A stretch of DNA of 64,000 nt from an uncultured Pelagibacteraceae bacterium (GTDB lineage Bacteria; Pseudomonadota; Alphaproteobacteria; Pelagibacterales; Pelagibacteraceae), in the NCBI GenBank assembly GCA_902589765.1, contig CACIUF010000001.1, positions 62,001 to 126,000 on the forward strand, written 5' to 3'. Position numbers and translations under genes: made by a program. Numbering within the stretch: the stretch's first letter is position 1; each line of letters opens with the position of its first letter. This document shows, in pieces, positions 9,079-16,853 of the stretch. The notes below the pieces were generated by a model. The model searched no databases. It was given only the letters and a program-made list of their open reading frames with translations, and was not told where the DNA came from.

Positions 9079-10151
9079 TAAAGTTTAACCCCAGCACCTT
9101 TTAAAAATAATGCATTTTCATCTAAGGGCCATCTTGGTTTTGCTGGATGATCTAGTTTATTAAATAGTTTTAATTTATACTTTTCCAAACCTACCATTGC
9201 TATCATTGCAGCATTATCCCCACATATTTCAATTGGTGGAAAAACACCTTGATAATTGTTTTCTTTACACAAGTTTATCAACACAGATCTTATTTTTTTA
9301 TTTGCTGCTACACCACCAGCAACAACAAAAATTTTATCTTGCTTATTTTTTTGTTTTTCAAATTCATTAAAAGCAATTTTGGTTTTTTTTTTCAATATTT
9401 CTTCAATTGTTTTTTGAAAAGAAGCTGCCAAATTAAATTTTTCTTGCTCTGTTTTAATGGTTTTACTTATCTTCAGGATTGCAGTTTTAAGACCAGCAAA
9501 CGACAAATTACAACCACCCTTGTTAATAATAGGTTTTGGTAGATCATAAGAATTTGGATCACCTTTTTCTGCCCAAAGCTCGATTTGGGGTCCTCCAGGA
9601 AATTCTATTCCTAAAAGTTTTGCAGTTTTGTCGAAAGCTTCACCTAGTGCATCGTCAATAGTTGTTCCTAGTCTTTTATATTTTCCAAGACCTTGAACAT
9701 TTAAATATTGTGAATGACCACCCGAAATTAATAGTAGGAGGTAAGGATAATTTAAGTTTGAAACTAATTTTGGACTCAATGCATGTCCTTCTAAATGATT
9801 TACAGCTATAAAAGGCTTATTTATTGAAGAGGCAAAAGCTTTTCCAAAGCTTAAGCCTACTGACAAACAAACTATTAGGCCAGGACCTGCAGTCGAAGCT
9901 ACTGCATCAATATCTTTGATTTTTATTTCACTATCATCCAAAGCTTTCTTCACGATTAAATCTATTTTTTCGATATGTGATCTGGCCGCTAACTCTGGAA
10001 CTACACCTCCAAATTCTTTATGGACATCAGTTTGGCTAGAGACAATGTTTGACAAAATTATAGGTTTCCCTTGGTCATTCTCAGTTATAACCGAGGCAGC
10101 AGTTTCATCACAACTAGTTTCAATTCCAAGAATTAGGGGTTTTTTACTCAT
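9078..10151 (-). CDS. tsaD: tRNA N6-adenosine threonylcarbamoyltransferase TsaD
   Basis: Transfers the threonylcarbamoyl group to A37 of tRNAs reading ANN codons, with TsaB and TsaE as partners. The 357 residues match the family length. Visible are GIETSCDET near the N-terminus, the metal-binding HLEGH motif (about residue 117), LLLLISGGHSQ, GTTIDDALGEAFDK, the GGPQIE segment and the C-terminal VAGGVAANKKIR and CGDNAAMIA motifs. It is divergent from hemC with 56 bases between start codons, an arrangement shared with other alphaproteobacteria. Confidence 0.97.
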   Translation of the reverse strand: MSKKPLILGIETSCDETAASVITENDQGKPIILSNIVSSQTDVHKEFGGVVPELAARSHIEKIDLIVKKALDDSEIKIKDIDAVASTAGPGLIVCLSVGLSFGKAFASSINKPFIAVNHLEGHALSPKLVSNLNYPYLLLLISGGHSQYLNVQGLGKYKRLGTTIDDALGEAFDKTAKLLGIEFPGGPQIELWAEKGDPNSYDLPKPIINKGGCNLSFAGLKTAILKISKTIKTEQEKFNLAASFQKTIEEILKKKTKIAFNEFEKQKNKQDKIFVVAGGVAANKKIRSVLINLCKENNYQGVFPPIEICGDNAAMIAMVGLEKYKLKLFNKLDHPAKPRWPLDENALFLKGAGVKL

Positions 10152-10207
10152 ACAAATAGTTTTTAATAATTGTACATTTCCAATACAAGAAGGAAATAAA
10201 TTTATTT

Positions 10208-11125
10208 ATGACTAAAAAAATTATCATAGGTTCAAGAGGTAGTAAATTAGCATTGTTGTATGCTAAAAAAGCTAAAGAACAAATTATTAAAAAAACTACT
10301 TTAAATATAAATGAAATTGAAATTAAATCTATTTCAACAAAAGGTGATCAAGTTAAAGACACTAGGTTGTCTGATATAGGTGGCAAAGGATTGTTTTCAA
10401 CTGAAATTGAAAAAGAGTTAGAAAATAAAAGTATCGACATTGCAGTACATGCATTAAAAGATATGCCAGCAACAGAAACTAGCGGACTTAAAACAGACTG
10501 TTTTTTAAAGAGAAATGATCCAAGAGAAATTTTGATAACAAATGATAAGAAAAAATTAAATGATCTTAAGCTGAAATCAATTATAGGAACATCTTCATTT
10601 AGAAGGGAATTTCAAATTAAAAAATTAAGATCTGATCTAACATGCAAAATAATTAGAGGCAATGTAGATACTAGAATTAAAAAACTAAAAGATGGAAATT
10701 ATGATGCAATAATTTTGTCTTATGCTGGAATTAAAAATTTAAATCTAGAAAATGAAATAGCTGAAATTTTCTCAGCACAAGAAATCATACCAAGTGCTGG
10801 GCAAGGAATAATTGCACTTCAATGTCGTGAAGCAGATAAAGAAATTATTTCAATTTTAAAAAAAGTAAATCATGAAGAAACCTATAAAAGAGCTCATGCT
10901 GAGAGAAATGTTCTTAAAGTTTTAGAGGGAGATTGTGAAACAGCAATAGGCGTTTATTCAAAAATAGAAAGTGATACAATTGTAGTTGAGGCAGAACTTT
11001 TTTCAATAGATGGCTCTCAAAGATTTTATGAAAAGAAATCTGGCCAGATTGATAAATTTAAAGAGATAGGTAAACAAATTGGGAAGAATTTAAAAATGCA
11101 ATCAAATAATTCTTACAAAAAATAA
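10208..11125 (+). CDS. hemC: Porphobilinogen deaminase (hydroxymethylbilane synthase)
   Basis: Polymerises four porphobilinogen units to hydroxymethylbilane in heme synthesis. The 305 residues include the N-terminal GSRGSKLAL, the SDIGGKGLFSTEIE loop, HALKDMPA, TSSFRRE, GNVDTRI and the cysteine that carries the dipyrromethane cofactor in LEGDCETAIG. It starts a plus-strand run with hemD one base downstream, so the two consecutive pathway enzymes are probably translated together. Confidence 0.97.
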   Translation: MTKKIIIGSRGSKLALLYAKKAKEQIIKKTTLNINEIEIKSISTKGDQVKDTRLSDIGGKGLFSTEIEKELENKSIDIAVHALKDMPATETSGLKTDCFLKRNDPREILITNDKKKLNDLKLKSIIGTSSFRREFQIKKLRSDLTCKIIRGNVDTRIKKLKDGNYDAIILSYAGIKNLNLENEIAEIFSAQEIIPSAGQGIIALQCREADKEIISILKKVNHEETYKRAHAERNVLKVLEGDCETAIGVYSKIESDTIVVEAELFSIDGSQRFYEKKSGQIDKFKEIGKQIGKNLKMQSNNSYKK

Positions 11126-11126
11126 T

Positions 11127-11825
11127 ATGCATATTTTATTAACAAGACCACTGGAAGATTGTTCAGAAATGATTTTAAAGTTTAAATCATTAGGTCATCA
11201 AGTTTCGCACATCCCACTGATTAATATTGAAAAAGTAAATTATGAGGAAATTAAATTTTCTGAATATGGAGGAATTATTTTTACTAGTGCTAATGCAGTG
11301 AAATATTTAGATCAAAATAACATAAACAAAAATATCAAATGTTTTTGTGTTGGTAATTTAACTGAAAAAAAGGCTAGATCATCAGGATTTCAAAACACAG
11401 TAGCTGCAGAGGGTAATGTCTCTAACTTAAAAGAGTTAATTTTACAAACTTACGAGACAAAAAGTAAAAAGTTACTTTATGTCAGCGGTGAAATTATATC
11501 TGTTGATTTAGACCAACAACTCATGAAAGAGGGCTATGGAATAAAAAGAGTGATTAATTATAAAGTAAAACATAATCAAAAATTCAATGAAAGTTTTGTA
11601 AAAGATTTGAAATTGAACATACCTGATATGGTTTATATTTATTCACAGAATAGTGCTCAAAGTTTTTTGAGTTTTGTCAAAAATCATCAATTTGAAAGCT
11701 TATGGATGAATACTAATTTATCGTGTATTGGGGAGAAAACCTCATCTATATTGAATGAAATTAAATGGAAAAAAATATTTCTTTTTAATCCTGGAGAAGA
11801 AGAGTTTTTGTTATATAAAATTTAA
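11127..11825 (+). CDS. hemD: Uroporphyrinogen-III synthase
   Basis: Cyclises hydroxymethylbilane with inversion of ring D. At 232 residues it has the family length, and this family is weakly conserved in sequence. It shows the N-terminal ILLTRPLED, the FTSANAVKYL stretch and the second-domain IYSQNSAQSFL and CIGEKT elements. It begins one base after the hemC stop, and this neighbourhood makes the call firm. Confidence 0.9.
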   Translation: MHILLTRPLEDCSEMILKFKSLGHQVSHIPLINIEKVNYEEIKFSEYGGIIFTSANAVKYLDQNNINKNIKCFCVGNLTEKKARSSGFQNTVAAEGNVSNLKELILQTYETKSKKLLYVSGEIISVDLDQQLMKEGYGIKRVINYKVKHNQKFNESFVKDLKLNIPDMVYIYSQNSAQSFLSFVKNHQFESLWMNTNLSCIGEKTSSILNEIKWKKIFLFNPGEEEFLLYKI

Positions 11826-11827
11826 TT

Positions 11828-12913
11828 ATGGAATTGTTTAATAATTTTTCTGAAATATTTTTATCTGTATGGAACAAAGGTATTTTAGGTGTTGATATCT
11901 TACAAATATTAATTGGTTTAGGAATTTTTTTAATTTTTTTAATTTTCAGAGGTCTAATTAGTAAACTTGTAATCAAAAAGTTAGAAATTATCTCAAAAAG
12001 AACAACAAATAAATTAGATGATACTTTCGTAAAATCTTTAATTGGTCCTGCAAGATTTTTACCAATTGTTTTAGGTTTTTTTATAGCAAGTTATTACATG
12101 ACATTTTCTATGGAAGGAAGAGAAATTGTCGATACTATAAATAGAACTCTAATAACCATATTAATTTTTTGGGTTATTCATCAAATTATAGAACCAGTCT
12201 CATATATCTTAAGTGGTCTTGATAAATTATTAACAAGAGAACTCATTGGATGGATTATCAAATCTTTAAAGATATTAATATTCATACTAGGGCTTGCAGC
12301 AGTCTTAGAATTATGGGGAATAAAGATTGGACCAATTATTGCTGGTTTAGGTTTGTTTGGAGTAGCAGTTGCATTGGGTGCTCAAGATTTGTTTAAAAAT
12401 TTAATTTCTGGGATTTTGGTATTAGTTGAAAAAAGATTTAAAATCGGTGATTGGATTTCAGTTGATGGAATAATTGAGGGTATTGTTGAAAAAATTGGTT
12501 TTCGATCAACAACAATCAGAAAATTCGATAAATCATTAGCAATAATTCCAAATTTTCAATTTGCAGAAAATGCTGTAGTAAATGTAAGTGAAACTTCAAA
12601 CTGGTTAATTAGTTGGATTATTACTCTCCAATACGACACTTCGGTTGATCAATTAAAAAATATAAGAGATCAAATTGAGGATCACATAAAAAAAAGTGAC
12701 GATTTTGACACTAATATAGGAATTGCAGTTAGGGTCGATAAGTTTTCAGATAGTTCTATAGACATGTATGTGCGTTGTTTCACAAAATCAGATAGTTGGA
12801 ACGAATGGCTTTCAGTAAAAGAAAAACTTGCAATTGCAATAAAACAAATTGTTGAAAATAATAAGGCCTCTTTCGCATTTCCAAGTTCTTCGATTTATAT
12901 TGAAAAAAAATGA
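11828..12913 (+). CDS. MscS-family mechanosensitive ion channel
   Basis: A 361-residue inner-membrane protein with four to five hydrophobic segments in the first 190 residues. The pore-lining helix is visible as GLGLFGVAVALGAQDLFKN (about 170-190), followed by the beta-domain motif EKRFKIGDWI and a cytoplasmic C-terminal domain. Channels of this family release solutes at hypo-osmotic shock. It starts 2 bases after hemD and overlaps the YggT gene by 4 bases (ATGA), and both products belong to membrane and osmotic functions. Confidence 0.92.
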   Translation: MELFNNFSEIFLSVWNKGILGVDILQILIGLGIFLIFLIFRGLISKLVIKKLEIISKRTTNKLDDTFVKSLIGPARFLPIVLGFFIASYYMTFSMEGREIVDTINRTLITILIFWVIHQIIEPVSYILSGLDKLLTRELIGWIIKSLKILIFILGLAAVLELWGIKIGPIIAGLGLFGVAVALGAQDLFKNLISGILVLVEKRFKIGDWISVDGIIEGIVEKIGFRSTTIRKFDKSLAIIPNFQFAENAVVNVSETSNWLISWIITLQYDTSVDQLKNIRDQIEDHIKKSDDFDTNIGIAVRVDKFSDSSIDMYVRCFTKSDSWNEWLSVKEKLAIAIKQIVENNKASFAFPSSSIYIEKK

Positions 12914-13200
12914 TTGCTATCTTTTATTTAGTTTTACAATTATTAAAACTTTATTCGTATGTAGTGATCGCCAACGTTATCATAAGCTGGTTAATCGCTT
13001 TTAATGTATTGAATACTCAAAATAGATTTGTTTATGCAGTTCTAGATTTTACTTACAGATTGACAGAGCCATTTTTAAGAAGAATAAGACGATTTTTACC
13101 AAATTTGGGAGCGTTAGACATTTCTCCAATTATTTTACTACTATTGATTTGGTTTATAGAAATGTGTATGAAACTCTACATCGCACCAATGATATTCTAG
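12910..13200 (+). CDS. YggT family membrane protein
   Basis: A 96-residue protein with two membrane helices (about 5-30 and 70-90). The segment between them, FTYRLTEPFLRRIRRFLPNLGALDISPII, is the YggT signature region; the relevant core is EPFLRRIRR then DISPII. The family is linked to osmotic stress tolerance and correct assembly of membrane complexes, but its biochemical function is unknown. The start overlaps the MscS stop by 4 bases, and folD follows 5 bases later. Confidence 0.88.
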   Translation: MIAIFYLVLQLLKLYSYVVIANVIISWLIAFNVLNTQNRFVYAVLDFTYRLTEPFLRRIRRFLPNLGALDISPIILLLLIWFIEMCMKLYIAPMIF

Positions 13201-13205
13201 ATTTT

Positions 13206-14051
13206 ATGATTTTAATTGATGGAAAAAAAGAAGCAGCACTATTAAGGGAACAGCTTAAAAAAGAAGTATCTGATCTCAAAGATAAGTATAATAAAGTTCC
13301 AGGTTTAACAGTAATATTGATTGGAGACTTAACTCCTAGTCAGATTTACGTTCGGAACAAAGAAAAATCTGCTACTGAAGTTGGACTTAAATCCGATGTG
13401 ATTAAATATCCAGATAGTGTTGAAGAAAAAGTTATTTTAGAGAAGATAGATGAATTAAATAAAGATAACTCTGTGTCAGGTATTTTGGTTCAATTACCAT
13501 TACCAAAACATATTGATAAACAAAAAATTATTGAGGCGATTGACCCATCAAAAGATGTAGATGGATTTCATCCAATGAATGTTGGAAATCTTTCATCAGG
13601 TTATGAGAGTTCCGTTCCATGCACACCATTAGGATGTTATTTATTAATTAAAAAAATAGAACCTAACTTAAATGGTAAAAAAGCAGTTGTTGTTGGTCGA
13701 TCTAACTTAAATGGTAAACCAATGACTCAACTTTTACTAAAGGAAAATTGCACTGTTACTATAACACACTCTAAAACAAAAGATTTAAAAGCAGAGTGTT
13801 TAGAAGCTGATATTATTATTGCAGCTGTTGGTATTCCTGAGTTAGTTAAAGGTGATTGGGTTAAAAAAGATACAATAGTGATCGATGTTGGAATTAATAA
13901 AACTGAGAAAGGTATCGTTGGTGATGTTGCATTTGATGAAGTTTCAAAAAATGCTAAAGCACTCACGCCCGTTCCTGGTGGAGTTGGTCCAATGACAATC
14001 GCTTGCTTGCTAAAAAATACAATTGACTGTTTCAAAAGATCGCAAGCATAA
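13206..14051 (+). CDS. folD: Methylenetetrahydrofolate dehydrogenase / cyclohydrolase
   Basis: Bifunctional enzyme interconverting 5,10-methylene-THF and 10-formyl-THF with NADP. I chose the ATG at 13206 because it gives the family N-terminus (ILIDGKKEAALLREQL) and a 281-residue product; upstream in-frame codons lie inside yggT. The catalytic Tyr and Lys are in YVRNKEKSATEVG, the substrate loop is GILVQLPLPKH, and DPSKDVDGFHP and VVVGRSNLNGKPM mark the folate and cofactor sites. PVPGGVGPMTIACL closes the C-terminal region. Confidence 0.97.
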   Translation: MILIDGKKEAALLREQLKKEVSDLKDKYNKVPGLTVILIGDLTPSQIYVRNKEKSATEVGLKSDVIKYPDSVEEKVILEKIDELNKDNSVSGILVQLPLPKHIDKQKIIEAIDPSKDVDGFHPMNVGNLSSGYESSVPCTPLGCYLLIKKIEPNLNGKKAVVVGRSNLNGKPMTQLLLKENCTVTITHSKTKDLKAECLEADIIIAAVGIPELVKGDWVKKDTIVIDVGINKTEKGIVGDVAFDEVSKNAKALTPVPGGVGPMTIACLLKNTIDCFKRSQA

Positions 14052-14075
14052 TATTGAATTCAATAAATTTTTTTT
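14052..14075 (+). terminator. Possible weak terminator after folD
   Basis: A 5-bp AT-rich stem (TATTG / CAATA) with the loop AATT follows the folD stop directly and is trailed by eight Ts (14068-14075). The stem has little GC, so it may act poorly or not at all. Confidence 0.35.
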
Positions 14076-14088
14076 GATAAGATAGGTT

Positions 14089-14292
14089 ATGAAAAAACCT
14101 AGATACCCCTATAGAATTGCACTTCTTATGCTCATACTGACAGTTCCACCAATTGGCGCGACACAATTAGGTTGGTATTTATATGATAAACAAACTGGAT
14201 TTGATTATGGTATGATAGTTGGAACGTTTTCAGTAATTTATGCTGCATGGTTAATGTATGAAAAGAATTGGAGAGAAGATGATGAGGATTAA
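14089..14292 (+). CDS. Small membrane protein of unknown function
   Basis: I do not recognise a family. The 67-residue product has two hydrophobic helices (about 10-30 and 40-57), a basic N-terminus (MKKPRYPYR) and an acidic C-terminus (REDDED), so both ends are probably cytoplasmic. It begins 37 bases after folD and is followed 3 bases later by a SHOCT-domain gene, so the two small genes probably form a unit. Confidence 0.7.
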   Translation: MKKPRYPYRIALLMLILTVPPIGATQLGWYLYDKQTGFDYGMIVGTFSVIYAAWLMYEKNWREDDED

Positions 14293-14295
14293 ATT

Positions 14296-14562
14296 GTGGA
14301 AAAAATAATTTTCTTTGGATTAGCGATACCAATTTTAGCATTTGTCCTTTACTTGGGTGGAACAGCTATCATGAAAGGCTTTGAGGCCAAAAGAGAAAAT
14401 AAATCCAATGACAGCTTAGAAGATCACGACCTTGAAGACAACTTATCTGATAATAATGATAAGTTAACAGATGAATTGGATAAATTAAATCAACTCCTTA
14501 AAGACGGTGTTTTAACTGAAGAAGAATTTAAAAAAGCTAAAAAAAAAATTTTAGATGATTAA
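14296..14562 (+). CDS. Membrane-anchored SHOCT-domain protein
   Basis: An 88-residue protein starting with GTG. One N-terminal membrane helix (about 5-26) is followed by an acidic, Asn/Asp/Ser-rich linker (35-60) and a C-terminal SHOCT motif, LNQLLKDGVLTEEEFKKAK (about 64-82). SHOCT domains are short helical oligomerisation elements often attached to membrane anchors. The stop is nested with the stop of the convergent hydrolase gene (TTAA at 14559-14562). Confidence 0.75.
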   Translation: MEKIIFFGLAIPILAFVLYLGGTAIMKGFEAKRENKSNDSLEDHDLEDNLSDNNDKLTDELDKLNQLLKDGVLTEEEFKKAKKKILDD

Positions 14563-15563
14563 TTATAATCAAGTAATTTTTTTAAAGATCCAAATTCACC
14601 TATTTTATAAATAATTGTATCTTCTTTTTTAAATCCATATTTTTCCGCTCCAGCTTTGAATCTTACAGGTGGCTCCATGATTGGTTCAAGAGATAAAACA
14701 AACGTGCCCCAATGCATTCCAATCACTTTTTTGCTCTTTAAATTTTTTGCAACCTCTAAAGCTTCTTCTGGATTAGTGTGATAAACCGACTTATCTTTAT
14801 AAGGCATTATTGGATAAAAATTATAGGCACCAATATTTATAAATGTAAGATCAATTGGACCATACCTATTACCTATATCTTTATAAATATTTCCTACTCC
14901 AGTGTCACAACCAAATAATAACTTTATATCTTTATATTCGATCAAAAAATTTCCCCATAAAGTTTTATTAGTATCTGTGAGACTTCTTTTTGACCAATGC
15001 ACAGCAGGTAAAAAAGTAATCTTTAAATTTTTATTTATTTCAATTTTATCATACCAGTCCATTTCATTCACATCGCTGTAATGATTTCTAGTAAAATATT
15101 TACCAAGTTTTAATGGAAGTAAAACTTTAGAATTTTTAAAAGGAAATCTCCGGATCGTCATCATATCTTGATGATCATAATGATTATGGGTGAGTAAAAA
15201 AATATCTGTTTGTGGAATTTCATTTAATTTTAGCGCTGGTTCGGTAAATCTTTTAGGTCCAAAAATTAACGGCCCTGCATTTTTTGAAAATACTGGATCT
15301 GTAATAATTGTTGTTTCACCAAGCTTAATTAAAAATGTTGCATGGCCAATCCATGCTACATAATCGTCTTTTTGAAATTTTTTTAAGTCTGTTAAAACTT
15401 TCTCTCTCTCAATAACATGTTCTTTGGGAACTGTCATATCAAGCTTTTTTTTCTCTCTATTAAAAATTTTGAAGGACCATTTAATATTAGGATCTGGTTT
15501 TGGTGAACCCTCAGGATTTCTAAAAGTACCGTCTGGTAAATGGTGATAAGGTTTTTTTTCCAC
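14559..15563 (-). CDS. Metallo-beta-lactamase fold hydrolase, NAPE-PLD-like
   Basis: A 334-residue MBL-fold hydrolase. The zinc motif HNHYDHQD lies near residue 130, with further ligands in AVHWSKRS (about 190), GCDTG (about 220) and the C-terminal GMHWGTF (about 285). The N-terminal WIGHATFLIK and DPVFSKNAGP segments are typical of the NAPE-hydrolysing phospholipase D / UlaG-like branch. No signal peptide is seen. The substrate is unknown; phospholipid or other ester hydrolysis is possible. It lies 5 bases downstream of tesA on the same strand, so two hydrolases are probably co-expressed. Confidence 0.88.
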   Translation of the reverse strand: MEKKPYHHLPDGTFRNPEGSPKPDPNIKWSFKIFNREKKKLDMTVPKEHVIEREKVLTDLKKFQKDDYVAWIGHATFLIKLGETTIITDPVFSKNAGPLIFGPKRFTEPALKLNEIPQTDIFLLTHNHYDHQDMMTIRRFPFKNSKVLLPLKLGKYFTRNHYSDVNEMDWYDKIEINKNLKITFLPAVHWSKRSLTDTNKTLWGNFLIEYKDIKLLFGCDTGVGNIYKDIGNRYGPIDLTFINIGAYNFYPIMPYKDKSVYHTNPEEALEVAKNLKSKKVIGMHWGTFVLSLEPIMEPPVRFKAGAEKYGFKKEDTIIYKIGEFGSLKKLLDYN

Positions 15564-15568
15564 TTAAA

Positions 15569-16189
15569 CTAATTTTTTTTATTGTAAGTTTTTATAATTG
15601 TCTCCTCTAAAGTTCTACTCATTATTATGGTGCCCTCTTCATTTGGATGTATACCATCACTTAGATTAAATTCGGGCTTCATGGCCACTCCCTCAAGTAA
15701 AAAAGGAATAAGCTCTATTTTAAATTTTTTGGCTAAATTAGGAAAAATTTTGTCAAATTTTTTTTTATAAGAAAAACCATGCGAGGTTGGAGCAATCATC
15801 CCAGCTAGGATAATTTCAATATTTTTATCTTGAGCAATTTTTATAATTTTTTCTAAATTGCTTTTTGTTTCTTTTGGCTGGATGCCTCTTAACATGTCAT
15901 TAGCCCCTAAGCATAAAATTATTAGATCTATATCTGGCTCGCTTAAAGTCCAATCAGCTCTATTTAATCCCCCTGACGATGTACTACCAGAAACACTGCC
16001 ATCAACAATCTCAATATTATATCCCTTTGCTTCTAAATTCTCCTCTAAAACGACTGGTAAACTATTGTCATCAGATAAACCATAACCAGCCATCAAACTA
16101 TCACCAAATAATACAATCTTTTCGATTGCATATGCATTTATGGTTAGTAGACAGATAATAATTATTTTAATAATAAAACTTTTGCTCAT
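15569..16189 (-). CDS. tesA: GDSL arylesterase / acyl-CoA thioesterase I-like
   Basis: A secreted or periplasmic SGNH hydrolase of 206 residues. The start at 16189 gives a clean signal peptide (MSKSFIIKIIIICLLTINAYA); a longer frame upstream would translate DNA on the far side of the divergent ABC gene start. Block I is FGDSLMAGYGL, block III contains GANDML, and the catalytic Asp-His pair is in DGIHPNEEG. The family hydrolyses acyl esters and thioesters. Its ATG interlocks with the ATG of the divergent ABC gene in the single CATG at 16187-16190. TesA beside the YbbA/YbbP exporter is also found in Escherichia coli. Confidence 0.92.
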   Translation of the reverse strand: MSKSFIIKIIIICLLTINAYAIEKIVLFGDSLMAGYGLSDDNSLPVVLEENLEAKGYNIEIVDGSVSGSTSSGGLNRADWTLSEPDIDLIILCLGANDMLRGIQPKETKSNLEKIIKIAQDKNIEIILAGMIAPTSHGFSYKKKFDKIFPNLAKKFKIELIPFLLEGVAMKPEFNLSDGIHPNEEGTIIMSRTLEETIIKTYNKKN

Positions 16190-16853
16190 GAGTACTCTTC
16201 TTAAATTAAAAAAGATAAATCTTAAATACCAAACTGGTAAAGACAATATTAGTGTTTTAAAAGATATAAATTTGGCCACAAAAAAAAAAGAAACTATTTC
16301 AATAGTAGGTGAAAGTGGTTCAGGAAAAACAAGTTTAATCATGTTGATTGGCGGTTTAGAGCGTCCAACTTCAGGCAAGATATACTTTCAAAACCACGAA
16401 ATTACAAAATTAAGTGAGGATGAGGTATCAAAAATCAGAAAAAAAAATATTGGTATAATTTTTCAGTCTTTTTATCTAATCCCAAATTATACAGCCCTAG
16501 AGAATGTAACTTTAATTCTTGAATTAAATAAATTTAAAAATCCTGAAAAAGAAGCAAAATCTCTTTTAGATAGATTTGGCTTAAAACATCGACTAAATAA
16601 TTTACCCAGTCAGTTATCTGGAGGAGAACAACAGCGTGTCGCTATCGCAAGAGCTATTGCCATGAAGCCAGAGCTAATTCTAGCTGATGAACCTACAGGA
16701 AATTTAGATACAGAAAATTCCGATATGATTTCTAAAATTTTATTTAGGTATGTTAAAGAGGAAGGTTCCTCATTAATTATGGTAACACACGACCCAAAAC
16801 TTGCTAACCGCGCAAGCAGAAAAATTAAAATTAAAGATGGAAAAATTAAATAA
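16188..16853 (+). CDS. ABC transporter ATPase, YbbA/LolD type
   Basis: A 221-residue ABC ATPase of the MacB/LolD/YbbA group. Walker A is GESGSGKTS, the Q-loop lies in IFQSFYLIPNYTALENV, the signature is LSGGEQQRVAIARA, Walker B is LILADEPTGNLD, and the H-loop is MVTHDP. The start at 16188 matches the family N-terminus and sits in the CATG shared with tesA. It overlaps the permease gene by 17 bases. The family couples ATP use to transport or release at the outer face of the inner membrane; the substrate of YbbAP systems is not known. Confidence 0.93.
   Translation: MSTLLKLKKINLKYQTGKDNISVLKDINLATKKKETISIVGESGSGKTSLIMLIGGLERPTSGKIYFQNHEITKLSEDEVSKIRKKNIGIIFQSFYLIPNYTALENVTLILELNKFKNPEKEAKSLLDRFGLKHRLNNLPSQLSGGEQQRVAIARAIAMKPELILADEPTGNLDTENSDMISKILFRYVKEEGSSLIMVTHDPKLANRASRKIKIKDGKIK

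Noticed and set aside
16801-16836. Upstream TTG start for the YbbP-like permease
   Set aside because: It would add 12 residues deep inside the ATPase gene; the ATG at 16837 gives a normal N-terminus.
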